Source of the DNA: Chryseobacterium cucumeris
GTDB lineage: Bacteria > Bacteroidota > Bacteroidia > Flavobacteriales > Weeksellaceae
DNA: 64,000 nucleotides
Direction of reading: 5' to 3'
NCBI RefSeq assembly: GCF_016775705.1
Contig: NZ_CP068760.1
Location: 1,860,001-1,924,000 of the forward strand
The position numbers and the translations under genes are program-made. Under the pieces are notes generated by a model. That model was not told where the DNA came from and ran no database searches. It saw only the letters and a list, made by a program, of their open reading frames with translations. Below, piece by piece: positions 43,689 to 52,990 of the stretch; the stretch's first letter is position 1, and every line of letters starts with the position of its first letter.

Positions 43689-45248
43689 ATGAATCCAGGA
43701 ACTATCCTTTTGTTATTTGTTTTCGTCTATTTTATCGGTCTTTTGGTGATTTCTTATTTCACCAGCCGGAATTCTGACAACCAGTCTTTTTTTATCGGTA
43801 ACAAAAAGAGTAAATGGTGGCTCGTAGCATTCGGAATGATAGGAACCAGCTTAAGCGGGGTTACTTTTATTTCAGTTCCGGGAACCGTCGGAAAAATGAC
43901 CGGCTCCGAATATATTTACGGAGGTTTTGAGTACTATATGATGGTGATCGGTTTCTTCATCGGATATTTTATTGTAGCAGCGATACTTTTACCGCTTTAT
44001 TACAAGATGAATCTAACCTCTATTTATACGTATCTGGGGAAAAGATTCAATGTGGAGGCGCATAAAATCGGTTCTATCTTTTTTATTATTTCAAGAGCAA
44101 TTGGAGCTACCGCAAGATTATACCTGGTAGTGAATGTTTTACAGATATTTTTACTTGAAGGATTGGGAGTTCCGTTTTGGGTAACTTCCCTTGTACTTCT
44201 GCTGATGGTACTTCTGTACACTTTTGAAGGCGGTGTAAAAACGATTGTTATTACAGATACCCTGCAGACTTCATTTATGATCATCAGCCTTGTAGCATGT
44301 ATCGTTTATATTTTATCTAATCTGAATTTATCATTCGGTGAAGCTTATACGATTCTGGAACAGAAAAACTATACGCATTTCATCAATTTTGATCCTAATT
44401 CCAAAACCTTTTTCCTGAAAACCATTCTGGGAGGAATTTTCATTACCATTGCTATGACGGGACTGGATCAGGAAATGATGCAGAAAAATATATCAGTAGA
44501 CAATCTTAAGAATTCAAAGAAAAATATGCTGACCTTCGCCGGAACACTTCTTATCGTGAACCTTGCATTCCTATTCCTGGGAGGGTTGCTATACCTTTTT
44601 GCGCTGCAGCATGGAGCGGAATATGGGACTATAAACGGTGAAACAGTAACAAATATTTTCGGATTTAAAGACCCTTCAGGAAACATTAAAAATGTAATGG
44701 GAGACGATCTTTTCCCGGCTTTATCGCTTCAGGGATATTTTCCTATGGCTATTTCCGTTATTTTCATCATCGGATTAATTTCAGCCTTATTTCCTTCTGC
44801 AGACGGTGCTTTAACAGCTGTAACAAGCTCATATTGTGTAGATTTATTAAACCTTAATGAGGATAAAACCAAAACTGAAAAAGAGAAGAAACGTCTTCGT
44901 ATGAAAGTGCATTTAACTTTCACTGTCGTTTTCTTTATTCTGATCATGGTTTTCAAGGCATTAAATGATAAATCCATTGTGTACCTGATCATGGAAATTG
45001 CAGGATATACCTATGGACCGCTTTTAGGACTTTTCGCCTTTGGAATTTTCACCAGGTTCCAGATTTCAAGAAAATATTCAATTCTTGCGGTAACTATTTT
45101 TGCCCCTATCCTGACCTATTTAATCAATCTTGCTGTTACCACGTATACAGATTACAGAATCGGTGTAGAACTGATTGTTCTTAACGGATTGCTGACCTTC
45201 ATTGGTCTGTGGCTGGTAAAAAACAAGCAGCACTTAAAAGTCGTTTAA
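43689..45248 (+). CDS. Sodium:solute symporter family protein
   Basis: A 519-residue inner-membrane SSF transporter with about 13 membrane segments. Family marks are SFFIGNKKSKWWLVAFGMIGTSLSGVTFISVPG near the start, the TDTLQTSFMI segment and GLISALFPSADGALTAVTSSYCVDLL (the SSF signature with the Na+-site serines). The substrate could be a sugar, sialic acid, proline or other; nothing nearby decides it. A TATATTTG -7 box is at 43661-43668. A terminator follows. Confidence 0.9.
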   Translation: MNPGTILLLFVFVYFIGLLVISYFTSRNSDNQSFFIGNKKSKWWLVAFGMIGTSLSGVTFISVPGTVGKMTGSEYIYGGFEYYMMVIGFFIGYFIVAAILLPLYYKMNLTSIYTYLGKRFNVEAHKIGSIFFIISRAIGATARLYLVVNVLQIFLLEGLGVPFWVTSLVLLLMVLLYTFEGGVKTIVITDTLQTSFMIISLVACIVYILSNLNLSFGEAYTILEQKNYTHFINFDPNSKTFFLKTILGGIFITIAMTGLDQEMMQKNISVDNLKNSKKNMLTFAGTLLIVNLAFLFLGGLLYLFALQHGAEYGTINGETVTNIFGFKDPSGNIKNVMGDDLFPALSLQGYFPMAISVIFIIGLISALFPSADGALTAVTSSYCVDLLNLNEDKTKTEKEKKRLRMKVHLTFTVVFFILIMVFKALNDKSIVYLIMEIAGYTYGPLLGLFAFGIFTRFQISRKYSILAVTIFAPILTYLINLAVTTYTDYRIGVELIVLNGLLTFIGLWLVKNKQHLKVV

Positions 45249-45264
45249 CACTTATAAAAACATA

Positions 45265-45299
45265 AAAAAGGCTGTTTTCAATGAAGACAGCCTTTTTCT
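45265..45299. terminator. Bidirectional terminator between symporter and protease genes
   Basis: AAAAAGGCTGT/ACAGCCTTTTT stem with TTTCAATGAAG loop, T-rich on both strands. Confidence 0.88.
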
Positions 45300-45323
45300 T
45301 TTTATTGGAATCAATGAAATAGA

Positions 45324-47558
45324 TTATTCTTTAATCCACTTAATTGTTCTCTCCAGATTCTTAGATTTAACTTTAATCAGATAATCTCCCTGGACAAGGT
45401 GTGACAAGTCAAAAGTACCTGTTTTATCATGATTCAATTTGTTAGCAGCCTGCGTGAACACTAATTTTCCGCTTACATCGTATACAGTAATATCATATAC
45501 TTCATTTGAATTGGTAAATTTCACATTCAGTAATCCTTTACTTGGATTAGGATATACGACAAATACGTCTTTATTGGCAGCAGTCTCGTTCACACCTAAT
45601 GTCTGGGTAATGGTGAAGTTGACAGGGTTAATGTTGTAGAATACGTTCGTTTCTGCAGCCACCATAATTCTTGCCTGTGTTGTATTTACGTTAGGAATAG
45701 TAACAGCTTCAGAACCATCATTCGGAGTAGAAGCCAGGATCAGTGTAGGATAGGTAAGACCGCCGTCTGTTGAAAGATAAATATTCACAGTAGCAGCATT
45801 CACAGGAAATGCCGTTGTATTGGCGACATCCCATGTTACCGTCTGAGTGGAATTACCAGCCCAGCTTACCGCTGTAGCAGGTGCAGTTACATTGAAAGGT
45901 CCGGAATTTCCATCAACGGTAATAACAGCATCATCATTGGCTACCCCGGCGCAACCCGCATTATTATCTCTTACGGTCAGTCTGAACTCCATCGTTCTTG
46001 CATAAGATGGTCTAACTTCTCCTTTGGAAATCGTACCATTGATTACATCTGTAAGTTTTGGGAAATATCTGTAAGGAACGGTTACAGGTACATATGATCT
46101 GAACAGAGGTGCATTTCCGGTAGGAGCATTCCAGTCGCCTGCCGGGCCTACATCATTCTGCTCCCAGCTGTACGTAAGCGGATTATTATCAATATCTGTC
46201 GCAGAACCTTCCAATCTGAATGGTGTACTCTTCGGGATGGTATAATCACCTCCAGCGTTTACTGTTGGAGCAAAATTATTAACAGGAAGCGTAACCTGAC
46301 ATGTTGTTGACTGAACTTTTGTTGTGATAGACTGATATGATTTGGTATGGAAAGTCGGAATACTGTTAGGAGCCAGGTTATTGGTACTTCCACAAATTCC
46401 GGCGTAAGCCATTATGGTAATTCCGCTTCCAGGTTCTACGGCATTAGATGCACTACGGTTACCATTACAACTCCCTGTAATGGCATTAAATGTATGCGGA
46501 CCACCAAACTGATGCCCTACTTCATGGGCTACATAATCAATATCATAAGGATCTCCAACAGGATTAGGTGAACCGGTAATCCCTCTACCTTTATTGGTTG
46601 CATTACAGATTACTCCCAATCCGGCTAATCCTCCGCCACCCGTACTGAAGGTGTGTCCGATATCATAATTTGCATTTCCTATCAATAAATCAATCTGAGT
46701 CTGGCTCTCATTAATTAACGTGCTGGCATTGTTATTTCCGTTAAACGGATCTGTAGCGGCATTTGTAAAGACCACATTGGCTTCATTATCCACCAGTACC
46801 AATCTTGAAGCAACTTCCTGTTCGTAGACTCCATTCACCCTGTTTACGGAGGTTACTATGGCTGAAAGTGTCTGTGCTACAGTAGGTGTAGCGGTACCCG
46901 TTGCTGCTACAGCATATTCTCCTGTACAAGCCACCGCAAGTCTGAAAACTCTAATCTGATTTCCTACGCTTGGTGCTACGGTCTTTTGAGCGTTTTTTTT
47001 TCCCAGTGGAGAGTCGTCCTCATCCTTTACTCCACAAGACCTTGGGTTTTTATCAATCAAATCACTTTTTTTATAAATGATATAATTGCTGATATCCTGT
47101 TTTGCATAGGGGTCAATATAAGAATCTCCGGCTACTATAGATTTTATCTGTGCATGGAATCCAAGCTCTGTAAAATCCAGTTTTATGGTGGCGTACTTGT
47201 CGTCAATTCCCTGTCCTGTAAAAGTAACAATCTGAGGAAACTGGCTGGCTAACCCGGGAGCCATCACTGAAGATTTCCAGATTCTGAATTTTGCTTTGGT
47301 GCCGTCAGGCATTGGCAGAACAATAATAGGAGCATTGTCTTTACGATCGCTGTCTTTTAACTCCGGAACGGAATTAAAATAACTTTTCATTCCGGCTACA
47401 TCCAGTGTGTACGTTAGTGCCTTTTCCGGTTGTACTGTTCTGTTTTTAGGGTCTGCTTTAATGGATCTTTCACTAATTACTGTAAAAAAATCCTGTGCTT
47501 TCCCGGAGGAAACGGATATTATAAATATCCCCAGATAAAATAATTGTTTAATTTTCAT
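45324..47558 (-). CDS. Secreted reprolysin-like (M12B-type) metallopeptidase with T9SS sorting domain
   Basis: From the ATG at 47558 the protein has 744 residues, with a signal peptide ending near SGKAQ; an upstream ATG would put nine polar residues before it. The zinc motif HEVGHQFGGPH (HExxHxxGxxH) is intact and preceded by the DIDYVAHE strand, as in metzincins. Downstream are Ig/fibronectin-like beta regions (PTVNAGGDYTIPKSTPFRLEGSATD; NVTAPATAVSWAGNSTQ) and a T9SS type A tail starting VVYPNPSKG and ending RTIKWIKE. It should be an extracellular protease. Lacks a met-turn that I can place with certainty. Confidence 0.88.
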   Translation of the reverse strand: MKIKQLFYLGIFIISVSSGKAQDFFTVISERSIKADPKNRTVQPEKALTYTLDVAGMKSYFNSVPELKDSDRKDNAPIIVLPMPDGTKAKFRIWKSSVMAPGLASQFPQIVTFTGQGIDDKYATIKLDFTELGFHAQIKSIVAGDSYIDPYAKQDISNYIIYKKSDLIDKNPRSCGVKDEDDSPLGKKNAQKTVAPSVGNQIRVFRLAVACTGEYAVAATGTATPTVAQTLSAIVTSVNRVNGVYEQEVASRLVLVDNEANVVFTNAATDPFNGNNNASTLINESQTQIDLLIGNANYDIGHTFSTGGGGLAGLGVICNATNKGRGITGSPNPVGDPYDIDYVAHEVGHQFGGPHTFNAITGSCNGNRSASNAVEPGSGITIMAYAGICGSTNNLAPNSIPTFHTKSYQSITTKVQSTTCQVTLPVNNFAPTVNAGGDYTIPKSTPFRLEGSATDIDNNPLTYSWEQNDVGPAGDWNAPTGNAPLFRSYVPVTVPYRYFPKLTDVINGTISKGEVRPSYARTMEFRLTVRDNNAGCAGVANDDAVITVDGNSGPFNVTAPATAVSWAGNSTQTVTWDVANTTAFPVNAATVNIYLSTDGGLTYPTLILASTPNDGSEAVTIPNVNTTQARIMVAAETNVFYNINPVNFTITQTLGVNETAANKDVFVVYPNPSKGLLNVKFTNSNEVYDITVYDVSGKLVFTQAANKLNHDKTGTFDLSHLVQGDYLIKVKSKNLERTIKWIKE

Positions 47559-47880
47559 ATATAATGGTTTGTAATTTTTATTCATTCAAATAATAAGGCC
47601 AAAGCTAAAAGATAATTAACCAAGGAATAATAATTCAAATAATCTGGAATTATAAAATTAATTAAATTAATCAGATTATTACATACAAAAAGTAAAAATT
47701 TAAATATAAACCTATAGAAAATGTAAAAATTCGCCTGTATAAAGGCATTAAGCTAAAACAAATTAATTATAATTTTTTCTTTTATTTACACAGATACTTT
47801 TACGATTTTAATATCTTTGAAATGTATAAAATAAACAGAATTAAAAATTAATCAAAATAAAAAATACAAACCTAAAAACC
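47559..47880. other. Divergent AT-rich promoter region
   Basis: About 320 bp between divergent genes with no ORF. TATCTTTG (47812-47819) is an exact -7 box for the plus-strand gene, leaving a leader of ~57 nt. No convincing box for the protease gene and no strong hairpin. Confidence 0.4.
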
Positions 47881-48399
47881 ATGAAAAAAATTATCTCATT
47901 TTTCGCTTTCCTATTAACATTCAGTTTTATGAGCGCTCAGGACAATTTTGAACTATCAACATTAAGAATCGGGCCGTTTAAAGTCTTTATGCCGAAGGCT
48001 GAAGCCGAAAAAATTGCAGGAACAAAGCTGGTTAACACGGGTGGAGAGAAAAAAAACATGGTAAAGTATAATGGAGAAACCATACAGATTGATCTTTTTG
48101 ATAATTACATTAATGAGGCCAATCCAAGTGTTCCTTCAATTACCTATATGACAACAACTAGTAAAAAGTTTAAAACCAAAAGCGGAATCGGAGTTGGAAG
48201 CACCCGCGACGACCTGATCAATGCCTACAGAAATTACCCCAACTTTAGTGTACGCCCGGATTGGGACTCTAATGGCAAACCGATTAAAGACACCGGTTAT
48301 TTTAATCTTGAAGACAGCCAGGCAGGAACGCTGTTAAGCTTTAAATTTGTTAATAATATAGTCACCGAAATCTCCGTTTACCTTAATGAAGGTTGTTAA
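47881..48399 (+). CDS. Exported protein of unknown function
   Basis: A 172-residue protein with a signal peptide (MKKIISFFAFLLTFSFMSAQ). The mature part begins DNFELSTLRIGPFKVFMPK and contains GIGVGSTRDDLINAYRNYPNFSVRP, a pattern I associate loosely with small periplasmic proteins that carry two similar 'R-G-x-x-x-x-D' units (IGPFKVFMPKAEAEKIAG and IGVGSTRDDLINAY). One Cys, at the second-last position. Family not recognised; it is followed after 110 bp by the transketolase genes but need not be linked to them. Confidence 0.7.
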   Translation: MKKIISFFAFLLTFSFMSAQDNFELSTLRIGPFKVFMPKAEAEKIAGTKLVNTGGEKKNMVKYNGETIQIDLFDNYINEANPSVPSITYMTTTSKKFKTKSGIGVGSTRDDLINAYRNYPNFSVRPDWDSNGKPIKDTGYFNLEDSQAGTLLSFKFVNNIVTEISVYLNEGC

Positions 48400-48509
48400 A
48401 AGCAGAAAAATATTAAAATCATACAAAAATCCGAGTTTTATCTCCGGGCTTTTGCATTTCCGTAAGCCGGTAAAAAATTGTAAATTCGCATACAAATAAA
48501 TCAGATATA

Positions 48510-49361
48510 ATGAGTAAAAGTATTGAGGAGTTAAAGACTCTTACTACGCAGATCAGAAGAGACATTTTAAGAATGGTTCACGCTGTTAATTCAGGACACC
48601 CGGGTGGAAGCTTAGGTTGTACAGAATTCTTTACAGCCCTTTATGGTAAAGTGATGAACTATAAGCTTCCTTTCACAATGGAAGGCAAAAATGAAGATCA
48701 TTTTTATCTATCAAACGGACATATTTCTCCGGTATTCTATTCTACTTTAGCAAGATTTGGTTTCTTCCCTGTTGAAGAACTGAGCACTTTCAGAAAATTA
48801 GATTCAAGATTACAGGGACACCCAACTACACATGAAGGACTTCCGGGAGTCAGAATCGCTTCAGGTTCTCTTGGACAAGGGCTTTCTGTTGCACTTGGAG
48901 TAGCTCAGGGTAAAAAATTAGATGGTGATCAGTCTCTTGTTTACTCTCTTCACGGAGATGGTGAGCTTCAGGAAGGTCAGATCTGGGAGGCATTGATGTA
49001 TGCTTCTGCTAAAAAAGTAGATAACATCATTTCTACTATTGATTACAACGGACGCCAGATTGACGGAGATACCGATGATGTATTAAGCTTAGGAAATCTT
49101 CATGCAAAACTGGAAGCATTCGGATGGACTGTTTTGGAAGAAAAAAACGGTAATGATCTTGAAGCGGTCATTGCAATTCTTGAGAAAGCAAAAACAGAAA
49201 CCGGAAAAGGAAAACCTGTTGCCATCCTTCTTCATACAGAAATGGGGTACGGAATTGATTATATGATGGGATCTCATGCGTGGCATGGTAAAGCTCCTAA
49301 TGATGAGCAGTTAGACACGGCATTCAAGCAATTGTACCTGGAAGCTCCGGCTGATTATTAA
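48510..49361 (+). CDS. Transketolase, N-terminal subunit
   Basis: A 283-residue protein corresponding to the thiamine-diphosphate-binding half of transketolase. The TPP motif GDGELQEGQIWEALMYA, the HP GG segment NSGHPGGSLGCTEF and GHPTTHEGLPGVRIASGSLGQGLS are intact, as is the GSHAWHGKAPNDEQ segment. In the pentose phosphate pathway it moves two-carbon ketol units. The protein is a separate gene, not fused to the C-terminal half; the two halves are 99 bp apart with a repeat between them. Confidence 0.92.
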   Translation: MSKSIEELKTLTTQIRRDILRMVHAVNSGHPGGSLGCTEFFTALYGKVMNYKLPFTMEGKNEDHFYLSNGHISPVFYSTLARFGFFPVEELSTFRKLDSRLQGHPTTHEGLPGVRIASGSLGQGLSVALGVAQGKKLDGDQSLVYSLHGDGELQEGQIWEALMYASAKKVDNIISTIDYNGRQIDGDTDDVLSLGNLHAKLEAFGWTVLEEKNGNDLEAVIAILEKAKTETGKGKPVAILLHTEMGYGIDYMMGSHAWHGKAPNDEQLDTAFKQLYLEAPADY

Positions 49362-49380
49362 TTATAAATGATAAATTATT

Positions 49381-49439
49381 ATTGATAAATGATACTCCTG
49401 GAACTTTATAATATGATTAATCACTCATCATTTATCAAT
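49381..49439. repeat. Inverted repeat between the two transketolase subunit genes
   Basis: ATTGATAAATGAT (49381-49393) and ATCATTTATCAAT (49427-49439) are perfect 13-bp reverse complements. Further near-copies ATGATAAATT and TGATTAAT flank them. It fills the 99-bp spacer inside what must be one functional unit. No T-run follows, so full termination is unlikely; it might stabilise or process the mRNA. Confidence 0.7.
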
Positions 49440-49460
49440 GATCAAAAACTTTAGTAAAAA

Positions 49461-50405
49461 ATGAAATATACATATACAGAAAAAAAGGACACTCGTTCAG
49501 GATTCGGAGCAGGATTAGCAGAATTAGCGGACAAAAATCCTAATGTAGTAGCACTTTGTGCAGACCTTATCGGTTCTTTGAAGATGGAGAAATTCATTGA
49601 AAAGGCTCCTGAAAGATTCTTTCAGATCGGTATTGCAGAAGCGAACATGATGGGAATTGCTGCAGGTCTTAGTATTACAGGAAAAATTCCTTTTACAGGA
49701 ACTTTCGCGAACTTCTCTACTTCAAGAGTATATGATCAGATCCGTCAGTCTATTGCTTATTCTGACAAAAATGTAAAAATCTGTGCATCTCACGCAGGTC
49801 TTACTTTAGGAGAAGATGGGGCTACTCACCAGGTTCTTGAAGATATCGGTATGATGAAAATGCTTCCCGGAATGACCGTGATCAACACTTGTGATTACAA
49901 CCAGACTAAAGCTGCTACCCTGGCGATTGCAGATTTTGAAGGTCCTGTATATTTAAGATTCGGAAGACCTGTGGTTCCTGTATTCATCCCTGAAGATATG
50001 CCTTTCGAAATCGGAAAAGGAATCATGCTTCAGGAAGGTACTGATGTAACGATTGTTGCAACAGGACATCTTGTATGGGAATCTCTTGTAGCGGCTGATG
50101 AACTTGAGAAAGAAGGTATTTCTTGTGAGGTGATCAACATTCACACGATCAAGCCTCTTGATGAAGAGATCATTTTAAAATCTGTAGAAAAAACAGGTAA
50201 AATTGTAACCGCTGAAGAGCACAACTATCTTGGCGGTTTAGGAGAATCTGTTGCAGGTATGCTTGCAAGAAGAAGACCTACAAAACAGGAATTTGTGGCG
50301 GTAAACGATACTTTCGGAGAGTCTGCAACACCAGCAGAATTGATGAAAAAGTATCAAATTGACGCGGCTGCAGTAAAAGAAGCTGTAAAGAGAATTTTAG
50401 CTTAA
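49461..50405 (+). CDS. Transketolase, C-terminal subunit
   Basis: A 314-residue protein made of the PYR and C-terminal domains of transketolase. FQIGIAEANMMGIAAGLS contains the catalytic Glu that activates TPP, followed by FANFSTSRVYDQIRQSIAYSDKNVKICASHAGLTLGEDGATHQVLEDI, a textbook transketolase block. The last domain is VTIVATGHLVWESLVAADELEKEGISCEVINIHTIKPLD. It should form an alpha2beta2 enzyme with the preceding protein. A strong terminator follows. Confidence 0.92.
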   Translation: MKYTYTEKKDTRSGFGAGLAELADKNPNVVALCADLIGSLKMEKFIEKAPERFFQIGIAEANMMGIAAGLSITGKIPFTGTFANFSTSRVYDQIRQSIAYSDKNVKICASHAGLTLGEDGATHQVLEDIGMMKMLPGMTVINTCDYNQTKAATLAIADFEGPVYLRFGRPVVPVFIPEDMPFEIGKGIMLQEGTDVTIVATGHLVWESLVAADELEKEGISCEVINIHTIKPLDEEIILKSVEKTGKIVTAEEHNYLGGLGESVAGMLARRRPTKQEFVAVNDTFGESATPAELMKKYQIDAAAVKEAVKRILA

Positions 50406-50424
50406 AATAAGGTATTATATAGAC

Positions 50425-50462
50425 AAACTCCGGCGGTTTCTTCGAAACCGCCGGAGTTTTTT
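50425..50462 (+). terminator. Terminator of the transketolase genes
   Basis: 16-bp perfect stem AAACTCCGGCGGTTTC/GAAACCGCCGGAGTTT with TTC loop, then TTT. Confidence 0.9.
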
Positions 50463-50600
50463 GCTGGCAGATTTGTGAAAATCTGTTTTTTGTGATGTAT
50501 CAACCACCCCGTAAAAAATTCTTTGAATTTTTGCCACCCTTCCGGAGGAGGTGAATGGTTATACACCCATTCTTCATTGTATTAGTTTTTACCCTGATTA

Positions 50601-51119
50601 TTATTGTTCCGGTTGATTCAAAGGAATTCCAACAGCGATGAGAACGGGAGATAAAATTTCTTTGATGTATTCATCTTCTCTTCTTTCGGAAGCTTTAGAT
50701 CCGGAAAAGTAATTGCTGATTCTGTAGTTTTTCACAAACTGATTTCTTTTCTTCCCGATGGAATAGTAATACCCACCTCTTTCATCATTAATAAAATAGG
50801 TCATTTCATCAAAGTTCATCAGCTTTTTGGAAAGTAACAGTTTTCTGTAAATACACTTTTCTGATTTATCAAAAATATATTTCACAGGAATTATGAAAAG
50901 AAGGTCAAACAGGAAATAAATCATATAAACAGCCCATAAGCCCATTGCTATTTTAAACTGGTCGCCAGACATCTTATCCATAAAATAATACACAATAACA
51001 GGAAGTGCAATCACTCCCAGTCCCAGCCACCATACCAGAGTGCGTAGGAAACTGTAATTCGGCATAAAGCTTATTTCACTTCCGTTTTCTTCAAATCTAT
51101 AACGGTCTCTGATATCCAT
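50601..51119 (-). CDS. Small membrane protein, unknown (first of an overlapping pair)
   Basis: A 172-residue protein with two or three hydrophobic helices (about 27-47, 60-82, the second reading IAMGLWAVYMIYFLFDLLFIIPVKYIF), followed by a soluble beta-rich tail that resembles a PH-like domain (EKCIYRKLLLSKKLMNFDEMTYFIND). Its start overlaps the end of the next upstream gene by 23 bp, so it is translated from the same mRNA. The two proteins have the same layout (N-terminal helices, C-terminal PH-like part) and may form a complex. Confidence 0.68.
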   Translation of the reverse strand: MDIRDRYRFEENGSEISFMPNYSFLRTLVWWLGLGVIALPVIVYYFMDKMSGDQFKIAMGLWAVYMIYFLFDLLFIIPVKYIFDKSEKCIYRKLLLSKKLMNFDEMTYFINDERGGYYYSIGKKRNQFVKNYRISNYFSGSKASERREDEYIKEILSPVLIAVGIPLNQPEQ

Positions 51120-51576
51120 TCTCAGGACTATTAAGGTTCATTATATCTTCCGTCTCATTGACCATTTTCTGAATTCCTTTCTGAGTAAGTGCCTGGCCTA
51201 TGGTAAGTTGCTTTTCTTTTCCATCTACTTCAAAATACATAGACAACATTACATTTGTGGTGATAAAACCCATGTATTTTGTAGCCAAAACATGAAAATT
51301 TCTGAAATTTTCTATGGGATAGGTCTTTACCGGAACAAAAATGGAGTGTTTTCCCGTAACTGTTTTACGGTCCATATCAATAATGAATTTCTTGGTAAAA
51401 AAATTGATCATAATAAGTACTACTGTAGCAATAATAACATAACTGAAAGTTCTTAGGCTATTAAAGAGTAATGCTGCTACAATCAGGAAAATAATACAAA
51501 GCACGGATACAAATACCGGCTGATTTTTAAAAATATATTGGTTTCCTTCCTGTTTATAAAATTGGTAGTTGTTCAT
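51097..51576 (-). CDS. Small membrane protein, unknown (second of an overlapping pair)
   Basis: A 159-residue protein with two hydrophobic segments (about 20-40 and 43-62, VFVSVLCIIFLIVAALLF and SYVIIATVVLIMINFF), then a PH-like soluble part (IIDMDRKTVTGKHSIFVPVKTYPIENFRNFHVLA, GFITTNVMLSMYFEVDGKEKQLTIG). No recognised family. Transcribed ahead of the first pair member, with a 23-bp overlap. Confidence 0.68.
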   Translation of the reverse strand: MNNYQFYKQEGNQYIFKNQPVFVSVLCIIFLIVAALLFNSLRTFSYVIIATVVLIMINFFTKKFIIDMDRKTVTGKHSIFVPVKTYPIENFRNFHVLATKYMGFITTNVMLSMYFEVDGKEKQLTIGQALTQKGIQKMVNETEDIMNLNSPENGYQRPL

Positions 51577-51719
51577 AATGAATGTAATTGTTCTTTATAT
51601 TTTGGTTGGTGGTTGAGTCTAATGCTTAAGAGATTGCAATGTATAAGAGGCTTCTGAGACAATTATTTTATCGGGCTTCATATGTATATATTTAAAGTGT
51701 TTTTTTATGCGTCATATTT

Positions 51720-52253
51720 TTAATTGCCCCAGGCAGCCATCCAGTTCAGATATTCACTTTTGTATTTATTATCGTTAAGTCTGACGATAAGATCTTTTAG
51801 CTCTTCCTTCTCAAACTCATAGTCTGAGACCGTGAAAATCAGGAAAATATCTTTGCCTGTGATCTTTGTGAAAAAGTTTTCATTTTTAAGTTTCTCCAGC
51901 ACTTCAATACAGGTGGAATACAACTTCGTCTGAAAACCTTCAAACCAATGACCATCGTCGTCATGTTTAGTAAGCTCTGCTCTCAATTGGGTACAGATCT
52001 CATCAAATTCTTTATCGGCTCCTTCCATTTCGTAGGTCCATTCTGCCGGTTCATATTTATAATAAAGAGCATCTTCGTCATCTGTATTCTCCATTGCTTT
52101 CAATGTATTGGCAGCAGGGCAAACCGTCATTGCTCCCTCATCGCTGTACAAAGCAAAACTGTAAATACCTTCTGCTCCATGCTTTTCATACACTTCTAAA
52201 AAAGCTTTCCTTGCAGCGTCTTCAATTTGCTGTTTCAAAATTTCAAAATCCAT
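51720..52253 (-). CDS. DUF4303 domain-containing protein
   Basis: A 177-residue cytosolic protein with the layout of DUF4303: AARKAFLEVYEKHGAEGIYSFALYSDEGAMTVCPAANT at the N-terminus, EPAEWTYEMEGADKEFDEI in the middle and LIFTVSDYEFEKEELKDLIVRLN near the end. The family is often found among polymorphic-toxin immunity genes and as stand-alone genes; its function is unknown. No toxin gene is visible next to it, so an immunity role is not supported here. Confidence 0.8.
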   Translation of the reverse strand: MDFEILKQQIEDAARKAFLEVYEKHGAEGIYSFALYSDEGAMTVCPAANTLKAMENTDDEDALYYKYEPAEWTYEMEGADKEFDEICTQLRAELTKHDDDGHWFEGFQTKLYSTCIEVLEKLKNENFFTKITGKDIFLIFTVSDYEFEKEELKDLIVRLNDNKYKSEYLNWMAAWGN

Positions 52254-52431
52254 ACTTCTTTTCTTTTTTAAAATGGGCGTTAAAATTACCTTTATCCTGT
52301 CAAATCAGCGCATTATATTCTTTATAAGATCAGCCAGTTTCATGATTATAGCTATTCTATTTTATCATTTTTTTAGCGTTCTGATTTTATTATCGTCAAA
52401 ATGGTCTTTTGTACCTGTTAATCATCAGATA

Positions 52432-52752
52432 TTATCTAATGAAAGAAAACTTATCTTCAAACATTTTTCCGATCAACGGTAAAGGTTTTTCAACATTGTT
52501 GGCTGCATTAATAATCCCGATAATCATCAACACCAAAGGAATCAAACCCAATATTCCCAGAATTCCGATTTTAGTAACCATCAATACAATATTGAGAATG
52601 ATAGATAAAAAAATAGAAAAAAGAATTAATCCCAATGATTGTTTCAGATGGTATTTTAAAAGGCTGTTCGACTTTTCTTTTCCGATAAAGAAGGATATCA
52701 GCCATCCGAAAAGCGTAATGTAAGAAACAATTGATAAGGTTTTGTTGTCCAT
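52432..52752 (-). CDS. DUF4870-like membrane protein
   Basis: Taken from the ATG at 52752, giving 106 residues starting MDNKTLSIVSYITLFGWLISFFIG; an upstream ATG adds 34 residues that look non-coding. Three hydrophobic helices and the YHLKQSLGLILFSIFL segment match DUF4870/Tic20-like small proteins. Role unknown; located in the inner membrane. Confidence 0.78.
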   Translation of the reverse strand: MDNKTLSIVSYITLFGWLISFFIGKEKSNSLLKYHLKQSLGLILFSIFLSIILNIVLMVTKIGILGILGLIPLVLMIIGIINAANNVEKPLPLIGKMFEDKFSFIR

Positions 52753-52990
52753 AGCTGTAAAATTTTTAATTAATATTCTTTGATTTTTTCCGGTCCAAAA
52801 TTGCAGAAGAAAAAGATCCCAGTCTTCTTTTATGCAACTACAAAACATCTTCAATTCAGATTACGGATGACTACAAAATGTCTACAAAAACAATTAAAAA
52901 TCTAATATTCAACAAATTACAAACAATACATAGTTCTACTTTTTCAGACAGGAAATTGACAGGTGTCTACAATTTTTGTACTTTCACCTT

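Noticed and set aside
51720-52253. DUF4303 protein as an immunity protein of a toxin system
   Set aside because: No toxin, Rhs or secretion gene is near it; DUF4303 alone is not evidence.
52976-52990. TTG start upstream of the TPR/HTH regulator
   Set aside because: The downstream ATG gives a clean signal peptide; the extra five residues are not needed.
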